A stretch of 64,000 bases of DNA, taken from assembly GCF_006346315.1 (NCBI RefSeq), contig NZ_VDMR01000004.1, positions 62,001 through 126,000 on the forward strand. Direction: 5' to 3'. This DNA is from Nocardioides litoris. GTDB taxonomy: Bacteria > Actinomycetota > Actinomycetes > Propionibacteriales > Nocardioidaceae. Positions 7,778 through 16,145 of the stretch are shown here, piece after piece. The notes below the pieces were generated by a model. The model made no database searches. It had not been told where the DNA came from and saw only the letters and a list, made by a program, of their open reading frames with translations. Positions within the stretch are counted from its first letter, which is position 1. Each line of letters begins with the position of its first letter. The position numbers and the translations under genes are program-made.

Positions 7778-10687
7778 ATGACCGAGACCGTCAGCTCCAG
7801 CCAGACCGGCCGCACCCCGGACGGCACCGGCCTCACCCTGGAGCGGGTCTTCAGCACCGCGGGCGTCCACCCCTACGACGAGCTGACCTGGGAGCGCCGC
7901 GACGTCGTCCAGACCAACTGGAAGACCGGCGAGGCCGTCTTCGAGCAGCGCGGCGTGGAGTACCCCACGACCTGGTCGCTCAACGCCTCGACCATCGTCA
8001 CCACGAAGTACTTCCGCGGCGCCGTCGGCACCGACGCCCGCGAGTGGAGCCTCAAGCAGCTCATCGACCGGATCGTCCACACCTACACCAAGGCCGGCGT
8101 CGACCACGGTTACTTCGCCACCGCCGCCGACGCCGAGGTCTTCGAGCACGAGCTGACCTGGCTGCTGGTCAACCAGTACTTCTCCTTCAACAGCCCCGTC
8201 TGGTTCAACGTCGGCACCGCCTCGCCGCAGCAGGTCTCGGCCTGCTTCATCCTCTCCGTCGACGACTCGATGGACTCGATCCTCAACTGGTACAAGGAGG
8301 AGGGGTTCATCTTCAAGGGCGGCTCCGGCGCCGGCCTCAACCTCTCCCGCATCCGCTCCTCCAAGGAGCTCCTCTCCTCCGGCGGCACCGCGTCCGGCCC
8401 CGTCTCCTTCATGCGCGGCGCCGACGCCTCCGCCGGCACCATCAAGTCCGGCGGCGCTACGCGCCGCGCGGCCAAGATGGTCGTCCTCGACGTCGACCAC
8501 CCCGACATCGAGGAGTTCGTCGAGACCAAGGCCAAGGAGGAGGACAAGATCCGCGCCCTGCGCGATGCCGGGTTCGACATGGACCTCGGCGGCGCCGACA
8601 TCACCTCCGTGCAGTACCAGAACGCCAACAACTCCGTGCGCGTCAGCGACGAGTTCATGCGTGCCGTCGAGGACGGCACCGACTTCGCGCTGCGCGGCCG
8701 CAAGAACGGCGAGGAGATCGAGCGCGTCGACGCCCGTGCCCTGTTCCGCAAGATCAGCGAGGCCGCGTGGGCCTGCGCCGACCCCGGCCTGCAGTACGAC
8801 GACACCATCAACGACTGGCACACCAACCCCGAGACCGGCCGCATCACCGCGTCCAACCCGTGCTCGGAGTACATGTCGCTCGACAACTCCTCGTGCAACC
8901 TGGCGTCGCTCAACCTGCTGAAGTTCCTCAAGGACGACGACACCTTCGACGCCCCGCTGTTCGCCAAGGCCGTCGAGTTCATCATCACCGCGATGGACAT
9001 CTCCATCTGCTTCGCCGACTTCCCGACCGAGCCGATCGGCCAGACCACCCGCGACTACCGCCAGCTCGGCATCGGCTACGCCAACCTCGGCGCCCTGCTC
9101 ATGGCCATGGGCCTGGGCTACGACTCCGACGGCGGCCGCGCCATGGCCGCGACCATCACCTCGCTGATGACCGGCCAGTCCTACAAGCGCTCGGCCGAGC
9201 TGGCCGCGATCGTCGGCCCCTACGCCGGGTACGCCCGCAACGCCGAGGCCCACCAGCGCGTGATGCGCAAGCACCAGGCGGCCAACGACACCATCCGCAC
9301 CCTGGCCATCGCCGACTCCGCCACCCACAAGCTGGCCACCCAGGCCTGGGCCGACGTCGTCGAGCTCGGCAAGGCCAACGGCTTCCGCAACGCCCAGGCC
9401 TCGGTGCTCGCGCCCACCGGCACCATCGGCTTCATGATGGACTGCGACACCACCGGCATCGAGCCCGACTTCTCCCTGGTGAAGTTCAAGAAGCTCGTCG
9501 GCGGCGGCTCGATGCAGATCGTCAACCAGACCATCCCGCGGGCCCTGAAGAAGCTCGGCTACCAGCCCGAGCAGGTCGAGGCGATCGTCGCCTACATCGC
9601 CGACAAGGGCCACGTCATCGACGCCCCGGGCCTGCGCACCGAGCACTACGAGGTCTTCGACACCGCCATGGGCGCCCGCGCCCTGCGCCCGATGGGCCAC
9701 GTTCGGATGATGGCCGCCTGCCAGCCCTTCCTGTCCGGCGCCATCTCCAAGACCGTCAACCTCCCCGAGACCGCCACGGTCGAGGAGATCGAGGACGTCT
9801 ACCTGCAGAGCTGGAAGCTCGGCCTCAAGGCCACCGCGGTCTACCGCGACAACTGCAAGGTCGGCCAGCCGCTCTCGGACGGCAAGGCGGAGAAGAAGGA
9901 CACCGGCGCCACCACCGAGGCCCCCGAGGCAAAGGTGATCGAGAAGGTCGTCTACGCCCCGGTCCGCAAGCGCCTGCCCAAGTCCCGCGTCTCGCGCACC
10001 ACCTCCTTCACCGTCGGTGGCGCCGAGGGCTACATGATCTCCGGCGCCCACGACGACGGCGAGCTCGGCGAGGTCTTCCTCAAGCTCGGCAAGCAGGGCT
10101 CCACCCTGGCCGGCGTCATGGACGCCTTCTCCATCGCCGTGTCGGTCGGCCTGCAGTACGGCGTCCCGCTCGAGACCTACGTCTCGAAGTTCACCAACCT
10201 GCGCTTCGAGCCCGCCGGCCTGACCGACGACCCCGACGTCCGGATGGCCCAGTCCCTCATGGACTACGTCTTCCGCCGCCTCGCGCTGGACTACCTCGAC
10301 TTCGACGCCCGCTCCATGCTCGGCATCTACTCCGCCGAGGAGCGCCAGCGCCACCTCGAGACCGGCTCCTACGAGCTCCCCGCCGAGGAGACCGGCTCCG
10401 CCGCCGAGCTCATCGACACCCCGGCCACCCCGGTGGCTGAGGTGCGAGGGACGAGCCTCGAAGCCCCCGCCGAGGCCGACGTCGAGACCAAGGACACCGA
10501 GGGCCACAACACCCGCGCCGTCCCCGCCGAGAAGACCCAGCGCGCCCACACCAGCGCCGAGCTCCTCGAGCAGCTCACCGGCACCGCCGTCGACTCGCCT
10601 CTCTGCATGACCTGCGGCACCAAGATGCGCCCCGCCGGCTCCTGCTACGTCTGCGAGGGCTGCGGCTCCACCAGCGGCTGCAGCTGA
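7778..10687 (+). CDS. nrdJ: Adenosylcobalamin-dependent ribonucleotide reductase, class II
   Basis: Makes deoxyribonucleotides using a B12-generated thiyl radical. 969 residues, usual for the actinobacterial form. ATG 7778 has AGAGGAGA upstream. Recognisable are SACFILSVDDSMDSI, the active-site NPCSEYMSLDNSSCNLAS, ASVLAPTGTIGFMMDCDTTG, and a C-terminal zinc-ribbon/thiol tail (CMTCGTKMRPAGSCYVC...CGSTSGCS). The linker before this tail (about residues 885-895, VAEVRGTSLEA) is encoded by DNA nearly identical to an intergenic palindromic repeat at 56001, so a repeat appears inserted in frame. The gene ends at a strong hairpin. Confidence 0.97.
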   Translation: MTETVSSSQTGRTPDGTGLTLERVFSTAGVHPYDELTWERRDVVQTNWKTGEAVFEQRGVEYPTTWSLNASTIVTTKYFRGAVGTDAREWSLKQLIDRIVHTYTKAGVDHGYFATAADAEVFEHELTWLLVNQYFSFNSPVWFNVGTASPQQVSACFILSVDDSMDSILNWYKEEGFIFKGGSGAGLNLSRIRSSKELLSSGGTASGPVSFMRGADASAGTIKSGGATRRAAKMVVLDVDHPDIEEFVETKAKEEDKIRALRDAGFDMDLGGADITSVQYQNANNSVRVSDEFMRAVEDGTDFALRGRKNGEEIERVDARALFRKISEAAWACADPGLQYDDTINDWHTNPETGRITASNPCSEYMSLDNSSCNLASLNLLKFLKDDDTFDAPLFAKAVEFIITAMDISICFADFPTEPIGQTTRDYRQLGIGYANLGALLMAMGLGYDSDGGRAMAATITSLMTGQSYKRSAELAAIVGPYAGYARNAEAHQRVMRKHQAANDTIRTLAIADSATHKLATQAWADVVELGKANGFRNAQASVLAPTGTIGFMMDCDTTGIEPDFSLVKFKKLVGGGSMQIVNQTIPRALKKLGYQPEQVEAIVAYIADKGHVIDAPGLRTEHYEVFDTAMGARALRPMGHVRMMAACQPFLSGAISKTVNLPETATVEEIEDVYLQSWKLGLKATAVYRDNCKVGQPLSDGKAEKKDTGATTEAPEAKVIEKVVYAPVRKRLPKSRVSRTTSFTVGGAEGYMISGAHDDGELGEVFLKLGKQGSTLAGVMDAFSIAVSVGLQYGVPLETYVSKFTNLRFEPAGLTDDPDVRMAQSLMDYVFRRLALDYLDFDARSMLGIYSAEERQRHLETGSYELPAEETGSAAELIDTPATPVAEVRGTSLEAPAEADVETKDTEGHNTRAVPAEKTQRAHTSAELLEQLTGTAVDSPLCMTCGTKMRPAGSCYVCEGCGSTSGCS
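10431..10461 (+). repeat. Palindromic-repeat sequence inside the nrdJ coding region
   Basis: CGGTGGCTGAGGTGCGAG (10431-10448) and CGAGCCTCGA (10452-10461) match 56001-56018 and 56024-56033 base for base; only the few bases between them differ. Here they are read in frame as PVAEVRGTSLE in the linker before the NrdJ C-terminal zinc ribbon. Confidence 0.7.
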
Positions 10688-10703
10688 GCACCCTGACCCC
10701 AGC

Positions 10704-10733
10704 GACGGACCCGGGCTATCGCCCGGGTCCGTC
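10704..10733 (+). terminator. Terminator-like hairpin after nrdJ
   Basis: GACGGACCCGGGC (10704-10716), loop TATC, and the perfect complement GCCCGGGTCCGTC (10721-10733): a 13-bp stem 16 bases after the nrdJ stop. There is no U-tract, as for many high-GC terminators. Confidence 0.8.
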
Positions 10734-10782
10734 AGCGTTCGCGACGACTAGCTCCGGCGAGCTGAGGTTGTGAAGCTGTGGC

Positions 10783-11343
10783 ATGCCCTCAGCCCCGCAC
10801 CACCGTTTCGTCCGTTCCGGGCTGTCCCCGGCGGAGACCGACGAAGTGGGCCACGTTGACCACCTGGCCGCCCAGCTGGCCGCCCATCTCACGGACAGCG
10901 CACCAGAGATCGCGCTCGTTCACGTGCATCGCGCTCAGAGCAAGGTGGTCCAGGACATCGTGTCGCGACTGCTCAGGGTCGAGATCGGCTTTGGCGAGGA
11001 GGTGGTCCTGAGTCCTCAAGAGGGTTTCACGACACGAGCACGGCCGGACTTCTATTTTGAGCTCGAACCAGGTCGTGGCGTGCTGGCCGAAGTGGAGCGC
11101 GGCGGGACCACGACGAACAACCACGACCTGAAAGATCTTTGGAAGACCCACATCGCTCACAACGCCCAACACCTTTTCCTCGTCGTGCCGGTTGCGAATT
11201 GGAACGAGGCTGGTCAACCGCGAGAGAGGCCCTTCAATCGGGTGGTCAGTCGGCTGGGGGCGTTCTTCGGCGACCCGCGGCGTGAGGTCGATGTGGTCAG
11301 CCTCCACGTGTTCGGCTATGGAGCCGACGTACTGGGTGGGTGA
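10783..11343 (+). CDS. Putative PD-(D/E)XK-like nuclease, unknown family
   Basis: 186 residues, no family recognised with certainty. A central segment, RARPDFYFELEPGRGVLAEVERGG, has the PD ... ExE spacing of a restriction-endonuclease-like fold (shown here in parts: ARPDFYFE, then VLAEVERG). It is followed by a helical region and a beta strand, HLFLVVPVA. Base composition is unlike its neighbours: two 60-base lines I counted have about 58-63% GC against roughly 70% or more around them. Its 3' end overlaps the convergent vsr gene by 28 bp. The pairing with Vsr and the composition suggest an acquired restriction-linked islet; no methyltransferase is present. Confidence 0.55.
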   Translation: MPSAPHHRFVRSGLSPAETDEVGHVDHLAAQLAAHLTDSAPEIALVHVHRAQSKVVQDIVSRLLRVEIGFGEEVVLSPQEGFTTRARPDFYFELEPGRGVLAEVERGGTTTNNHDLKDLWKTHIAHNAQHLFLVVPVANWNEAGQPRERPFNRVVSRLGAFFGDPRREVDVVSLHVFGYGADVLGG

Positions 11344-11771
11344 CATCTGCGCCGCCACAACTCTTCCACCCTGGCACCGGCGGACTCGACATCGTCGTGT
11401 TCCCACAGACGCACCACGGACCAACCCGCAGCGCGCAGGAGCCCGTCAGTGTCCCGGTCCCGCGCTGTGACCGTGCCGAGTTTCCAGTGCCACCAGTCGC
11501 GGTTGTTGGAAGGCAGGTGCAGGTGTTCGGGGCAGCTGTGCCAGAAGCAACCATCGACGAAGACCGCGATGCGGGCTCGGGTGAGCGCGACATCGATGGT
11601 CCGTCGCGGCGCGGGAGGCACAGGAAGGTGGACCCGGAACCGAAGACCGCGGCGGTGGAGCTCGGACCTGACGAGTAGCTCTGGTCTGGTGTCGAAGCGT
11701 CGGATGCCTCTCATGATCCTGGAACGCTCGGCGCCCGGGGCAGCGGGCGTAGGAGGGCCAGTGGTCACCAT
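11316..11771 (-). CDS. vsr: Very short patch repair endonuclease (Vsr)
   Basis: Nicks T:G mismatches that arise by deamination of 5-methylcytosine. 151 residues, near the family length (about 135-155). Typical features are the N-terminal SRIMRGIRRFDTRPELLVRS, RTIDVALTRARIAVFVDGCF with the catalytic Asp in TIDVA, WHSCPEH with the zinc/active-site His and Cys residues, RDRDTDGLLRAAGW, and VVRLWEHD. Vsr genes normally accompany a cytosine-5 methyltransferase; none lies in this window, so it is either an orphan or the enzyme is elsewhere. Convergent with the putative nuclease and within the same lower-GC islet. Confidence 0.9.
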   Translation of the reverse strand: MVTTGPPTPAAPGAERSRIMRGIRRFDTRPELLVRSELHRRGLRFRVHLPVPPAPRRTIDVALTRARIAVFVDGCFWHSCPEHLHLPSNNRDWWHWKLGTVTARDRDTDGLLRAAGWSVVRLWEHDDVESAGARVEELWRRRCHPPSTSAP

Positions 11772-11963
11772 TCCGACACTGTGGTCCTCGACGCCGACCG
11801 ATGGGTGACTCATCCACAGGTAGGAGCCAGCGTCACGAGCACTGGACCAGACCATCCGCCTGCGGGGGAGCCGTCCGGCGCGGCGTACCCGATGATGACC
11901 CGCACGGTTGAACCGGCCACAGGTGGGGAGAGTGCCCCTCGGCCCGCACCACCTGGAGAGACC

Positions 11964-12536
11964 ATGACTGAGACGCCGACCGACGGCACCCCCCACACCG
12001 CCCCCGGGGGTCTCGTCGCGACGCTGCGGCGGGTCGGCAGCGCGGTCTACTCGGTGGTCAACAGCCCCCGGCACCTCGTCTACGTCATCCTCGGCATCTG
12101 GGTGGCGTGCTCGCTGGCCTACGCCGCGCTGGAGAAGAACGGCGGCCCGATCGACGGGTTGTGGTGGGGCATCGTCACCGGCACGACGGTCGGGTACGGC
12201 GACTACTACCCCGAGACCGACGTCGGTCGGGTCATCGCGAGCATCCTCATCGTGTCGATGATCGTGCTGGTGCCGATCGCCATCGGCCACGTGATCGCGA
12301 AGTTCGTGCAGGACCGCAACCAGTTCACCCACGAGGAGCAGCTGGCGCTCGCGCACACGATGGAGGCGATGTACGACCGCGTCGAGATGCTCGAGCGGCT
12401 GCTGCTGGCCAGCCTGGCCAAGGACCACGGCGACGACTGGCTCAAGGAGCACCTCCTCAAGCTCAAGCAGCTCGAGGCCTCCGACAAGGACGTCGCCGAC
12501 CAGATGCTCGCCCTGTTCAACGATGCCGACCGGTAG
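11964..12536 (+). CDS. Two-span potassium channel (ion-channel domain)
   Basis: 190 residues. A short N-terminus leads to a first span (HLVYVILGIWVACSLAYAAL), a pore helix and the K+ selectivity filter TVGYGD at about residues 74-79. A second span follows (VIASILIVSMIVLVPIAIGH), then a long charged helix with coiled-coil character to the C-terminus. There is no RCK domain. ATG 11964 has GGAGAG 6 bases upstream; the frame is open further 5' but lacks hydrophobic sequence. It overlaps the downstream permease by 14 bp, so it heads an operon with the permease, lipoprotein, DUF350 and ATP-grasp genes. Confidence 0.85.
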   Translation: MTETPTDGTPHTAPGGLVATLRRVGSAVYSVVNSPRHLVYVILGIWVACSLAYAALEKNGGPIDGLWWGIVTGTTVGYGDYYPETDVGRVIASILIVSMIVLVPIAIGHVIAKFVQDRNQFTHEEQLALAHTMEAMYDRVEMLERLLLASLAKDHGDDWLKEHLLKLKQLEASDKDVADQMLALFNDADR

Positions 12537-13917
12537 CCGGCTGCGGGCCGGGGCCGTCGGCACCACCGTCTCGACCGTCTTCAGCCTGTCGTCCACCGCT
12601 CCGGCGTACTCGCTCGCGGTCTCGGTCGGCCTGCTCGTCGCCCTCGTGGGGGCCTGGACCCCGTGGGTGCTGGTCGTCTCGGCGCTCCCGGTCGTGCTGG
12701 TCGTGCTGTGCTTCGCCCGCCTCAACGCCGCCGAGCCCGACTGCGGCACCTGCTACGCCTGGGTCTCGCGCGCCTTCGGCCCCCGCACCGGCTGGCTGAC
12801 CGGTTGGGTCGCGATGGCCGCGTGCGTGCTGGTGATGAGCAACCTCGTGCAGGTGGCCGCGATCTACGCCCTCGACGTGGTCGGGGCGGACCACCTCGCC
12901 GACCAGCGGTGGGCGCAGGCTGTGCTCGGGCTGGCCCTCCTCGGGCTCATGGCCTGGCTCGCCCACCGGGGCATCACCATGGCCGCCCGCACCCAGGTCG
13001 TGCTGTTCACGCTCGAGGTCGTCGCGATCCTGTACTTCGCCCAGCGAGCGCTCACCGCCGACCCGCTGCCGCCGCTCGAGAGCGCCGCCGGCGCTGCCGG
13101 CACCCCGTCGTGGTCGGCGCTGAGCGCGGCCTTCCTCGTCGCGGTCTTCCTCTACTGGGGCTGGGACTCCTCCTTCGCCGTCAACGAGGAGTCCGACGAC
13201 CCGGGCCGTACGCCGGCGCGCTCCGCGCTGCTCGCGATGGCCGGGCTCGTCGTCCTGTACGCCGGGTTCACCTGGGCCGTCATCGGGTGGGCCGGCGCCG
13301 ACCGGCTGGCCGCGGTGGGGGAGGAGGACCTGTTCGTCGAGCTCGGCTCGGCCCTCGTCGCCACGCCCGCCGGCACCCTGCTCGCCGGGGCCGTGCTGCT
13401 CTCCGCCCTGGCCAGCGCGCAGACCACGATCCTGCCCTCGGCCCGGGCGGCGTTCTCGATGGCCCGGCGCGGCGACCTGCCCCAGCCGCTCGCCCGGGTC
13501 TCCGCCCAGGGCTCCCCGTCGGTCGCCACCTGGACCTTCACCGCCCTCTCGGGCTCGGTCTACGCCGTGCTCGTGCTGACCAGCGACAGCGTGCTCACCG
13601 CCTCGGTGGCGGCGACGGCGGTGCTGGTCGCGGCCTACTACGCCGTCACCTGCGCCACCGTGCCCTTCCACGACCGGGCCGCCACCCGCGCGCGCCCGGG
13701 CCGGCTGGCCGTCGTACCCGGGCTGACGGCCGCGCTCTTCATCGTCGTCCTCGTCGCCTCCCTCGGCGACGTCGAGCCCGCCTCGCTCGTGGCCGTCGCC
13801 GTCGTGGCGGTGCTCGGCCTGGCCGGCGCGCTGCGCTTCGCCCGCCCCGACCGCACCCCCACCGCCCTCCCTCCCCGCAGCACCCCGCGGACCCCCGCAG
13901 AAAGGACCCACCCATGA
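12523..13917 (+). CDS. APC-family amino acid/polyamine permease
   Basis: 464 residues and about 12 membrane spans. The N-terminal STVFSLSSTAPAYSLAV segment corresponds to the unwound substrate-binding helix of APC transporters, and CYAWVSRAFGPRTGWLTGW is the conserved loop after span 2. It starts 14 bp inside the channel gene and ends with an ATGA overlap on the lipoprotein gene, so all are co-translated. Given the adjacent glutathionylspermidine-synthase-like gene, a polyamine or amino-acid substrate is plausible; this is inference only. Confidence 0.85.
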   Translation: MPTGSRLRAGAVGTTVSTVFSLSSTAPAYSLAVSVGLLVALVGAWTPWVLVVSALPVVLVVLCFARLNAAEPDCGTCYAWVSRAFGPRTGWLTGWVAMAACVLVMSNLVQVAAIYALDVVGADHLADQRWAQAVLGLALLGLMAWLAHRGITMAARTQVVLFTLEVVAILYFAQRALTADPLPPLESAAGAAGTPSWSALSAAFLVAVFLYWGWDSSFAVNEESDDPGRTPARSALLAMAGLVVLYAGFTWAVIGWAGADRLAAVGEEDLFVELGSALVATPAGTLLAGAVLLSALASAQTTILPSARAAFSMARRGDLPQPLARVSAQGSPSVATWTFTALSGSVYAVLVLTSDSVLTASVAATAVLVAAYYAVTCATVPFHDRAATRARPGRLAVVPGLTAALFIVVLVASLGDVEPASLVAVAVVAVLGLAGALRFARPDRTPTALPPRSTPRTPAERTHP

Positions 13918-14309
13918 CCACCGCCCGCCGCCGGATGAGGTCGTCCGGCGTGGCCATCGGCGTCACCGCGCTCATGGCCGCCGGCCTCACCGGCTGCTCG
14001 TCCTCGGCCGACTACGCCGCCGTCTGCGTCGACCCCGAGACCCAAGAGCGTGTTCCCGACGACGAGTGCGACGACGCCGACGACGACTACGACGGCGACA
14101 GCGTCGGTTCCTCCGGCTTCTTCTGGTACTACCTCGCCGCCAGCCGCAGCTACCCCGGCATCGGGTCGCGGGTCTCCGGCGGCACCTTCAACGCCTCCAA
14201 GGTCTCCGGGTCCGTCCAGCGCGGCGGCCTGTCCTCCTCGGGCGGCTCGTCGGTCAAGTCCGCCACCACCAAGGGCGGGTTCGGCGGCAGCGGCCGCGGC
14301 TCCTCCTGA
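13914..14309 (+). CDS. YgiB/YjfM-like (DUF1190-like) lipoprotein
   Basis: 131 residues. The start overlaps the permease stop as ATGA, with AAAGGA about 9 bases upstream. The basic N-terminus and lipobox LTGCSS predict a lipoprotein. An acidic stretch (DDECDDADDDYDGD) is followed by FFWYYLAAS and a Gly/Ser-rich end (SGGTFNASKVSGSVQRGG ... GGFGGSGRGSS). The aromatic patch and the final GGFG motif resemble E. coli YgiB/YjfM. The neighbours are partners of those genes in other bacteria, which strengthens the assignment. Confidence 0.7.
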   Translation: MTTARRRMRSSGVAIGVTALMAAGLTGCSSSADYAAVCVDPETQERVPDDECDDADDDYDGDSVGSSGFFWYYLAASRSYPGIGSRVSGGTFNASKVSGSVQRGGLSSSGGSSVKSATTKGGFGGSGRGSS

Positions 14310-14366
14310 CCCAGCCACCCCACCCCGATCCTCCCCGACGCACGAGAACCGAAAGAGACCACGCCC

Positions 14367-14828
14367 ATGTTCAACGACCTGATCGACGCCCTCTGGCACG
14401 CCGCGGTGTACGCCGTCCTGGCCGGCGCCCTCCTCGTGCTCGCCTACTACGTGCTCGACCTGCTCACCCCCGGCCACCTCGGCAAGCACCTCCAGGGCGT
14501 CGACGAGACCGGGACGGAGTCGGTGCACCACCAGTCGCGCTCGGCCGCCCTGGTCACCTCGGCCTGGCTGGTCTCCAACGCCCTCGTGCTCTTCACCTCG
14601 ATCTGGCGCAACGGCGAGACGGCGTTCGGGTGGGCGCTCGGCTACACCTTCGCCTTCGGCCTGTTCGGCATCGCGCTGAACTCGGTGATGTTCCTCGTCA
14701 TCGAGGCCGTCACCCCCGGCAAGCTCCGCGAGATCGTCACCCAGCCCGGCCCGGTGCGGCCCCTGGCCGTGGTGGCCGCCGCCATCGCGCTCTCGGTCGG
14801 CGCCATCGTCTGCGCCAGCATCGCCTGA
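14367..14828 (+). CDS. DUF350 (YjfL-like) membrane protein
   Basis: 153 residues with four predicted spans at about 9-29, 54-78, 88-110 and 128-150. The family signature GxALxxAxxxxxxLxTPG is seen as GALLVLAYYVLDLLTPG, repeated in the second half around VIEAVTPG: two halves of two spans each. ATG 14367 has GAAAGAG upstream. It lies 57 bp after the lipoprotein gene and 3 bp before the ATP-grasp gene. In E. coli the homologue yjfL lies in a cluster with yjfM and yjfC, the same set of families as here. Confidence 0.8.
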   Translation: MFNDLIDALWHAAVYAVLAGALLVLAYYVLDLLTPGHLGKHLQGVDETGTESVHHQSRSAALVTSAWLVSNALVLFTSIWRNGETAFGWALGYTFAFGLFGIALNSVMFLVIEAVTPGKLREIVTQPGPVRPLAVVAAAIALSVGAIVCASIA

Positions 14829-14831
14829 CCC

Positions 14832-16103
14832 ATGTGGCGTCACCGGATCAAGCCCCGCGAGGACTGGGAGCGGGTCGTCACCGAGCAGGGCCTCGTCTTC
14901 CCAGTGACGAAGAAGCCCGACGGCACCTCGGTGCCGTACTGGAACGAGTCGGCCTGGTACGAGCTGACGCTCGATGAGGTCGAGACGCTGGAGGCGGCCA
15001 CCGAGGAGCTGTGGGCGATGTGCGTCGACGCCGCCGGCCACATGGCCACGACGATGACCGACCAGCGCCTCGGCCTGCCCCCCGGCTCCCTCGACGTCGT
15101 ACGACGCTCGATCGACCGCGCGGACCCGTCACTGTACGCCCGGTTCGACCTGGCCTACGGACCCGACGGGTCGATCAAGATGCTCGAGGTCAACGGCGAC
15201 ACCCCGACCGGCCTCGTCGAGACCGGGGTCGCCCAGTGGCGCTGGCTCGAGGACGTCATGCCCGACCTCGACCAGTGGAACAGCGTCCACGACCGGCTCG
15301 TCGCCGCCTGGCAGCGGCTGCGGTCGTCGGGCGGGCTCGACACCGACCAGGTGCTGTTCGTCTACGACGAGGCCGAGGGCGAGGCCTACGACGGCGGCGA
15401 GCTCGAGATGACGTGCTCCTACCTCATGGACACCGCCGTCCAGGCCGGGCTCGTCGCGATGGAGCACCCCATCGGCGAGCTCGGGTGGAACCCCGAGACT
15501 CGCGACTTCCGCAACGCCCACGACCAGCCGGTGCGCAACATCTTCAAGCTCTACCCCTGGGAGGACCTGCTCGGCGACGCGTTCGGCCGGCACGTCGTCG
15601 ACCAGGACGAGGCGCGCCCCGTCCGCTGGCTCGAGCCCGCCTGGAAGATGATGCTGTCGACCAAGGCGCTGCTGGCGGTGCTGTGGGAGCGCCACCCCGG
15701 CCACCGACTGCTGCTGCCGGCGTACTTCGACGACCCGGGCGACCTGACGGAGTGGGTCGCCAAGCCGCTGCACGGCCGGGAGGGCGACAACATCCGCATC
15801 CACCTCGACGACGGCACCCCGGACCTGGTGATGCCAGGCGAGTACGGACCCGAGGGTCTGGTCTACCAGGCCTACACCCAGCTGCCGGTCTACGAGGGCA
15901 ACCACGTGGTCATCGGCTCGTGGATCGTCGACGGTGAGTCCGCGGGCATGATTGTGCGCGAGTCGGACGGCCCGGTGACCGACTACTTCAGCCGTGTCGT
16001 GCCGCACGTCATCAGCGACGCGCTCAGCCCGGACGACGCCCAGGTGCAGGCCTGGCTGCGCGAGCGGGTCGGTCCCGACCAGCCGAGGACCCCCAACCGC
16101 TGA
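14832..16103 (+). CDS. Glutathionylspermidine synthase-like ATP-grasp amidoligase (YgiC/YjfC-like)
   Basis: 423 residues. Key segments are YGPDGSIKMLEVNGDTPTGL and QWRWLED (nucleotide/Mg site in GspS-type ATP-grasp enzymes), FKLYPWEDLLGDAFG, EPAWKMMLSTKALLAVLWE and KPLHGREGDNI (lysine and glycine-rich loop). E. coli YgiC is about 386 residues and lacks the amidase half of GspSA, as does this protein. The true substrate of such stand-alone enzymes is unknown: peptide or polyamine ligation is the family-level expectation. It starts 3 bases after the DUF350 stop. Confidence 0.85.
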   Translation: MWRHRIKPREDWERVVTEQGLVFPVTKKPDGTSVPYWNESAWYELTLDEVETLEAATEELWAMCVDAAGHMATTMTDQRLGLPPGSLDVVRRSIDRADPSLYARFDLAYGPDGSIKMLEVNGDTPTGLVETGVAQWRWLEDVMPDLDQWNSVHDRLVAAWQRLRSSGGLDTDQVLFVYDEAEGEAYDGGELEMTCSYLMDTAVQAGLVAMEHPIGELGWNPETRDFRNAHDQPVRNIFKLYPWEDLLGDAFGRHVVDQDEARPVRWLEPAWKMMLSTKALLAVLWERHPGHRLLLPAYFDDPGDLTEWVAKPLHGREGDNIRIHLDDGTPDLVMPGEYGPEGLVYQAYTQLPVYEGNHVVIGSWIVDGESAGMIVRESDGPVTDYFSRVVPHVISDALSPDDAQVQAWLRERVGPDQPRTPNR

Positions 16104-16145
16104 ATTCTCCGGACGTCCCACCCCCCGTGAGGCACAGTGGAGGGC

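Noticed and set aside
7475-10549. A 1024-codon frame antisense to nrdJ
   Set aside because: Val/Gly/Leu-rich shadow of the nrdJ codon pattern; no motif, start signal or composition of a real protein.
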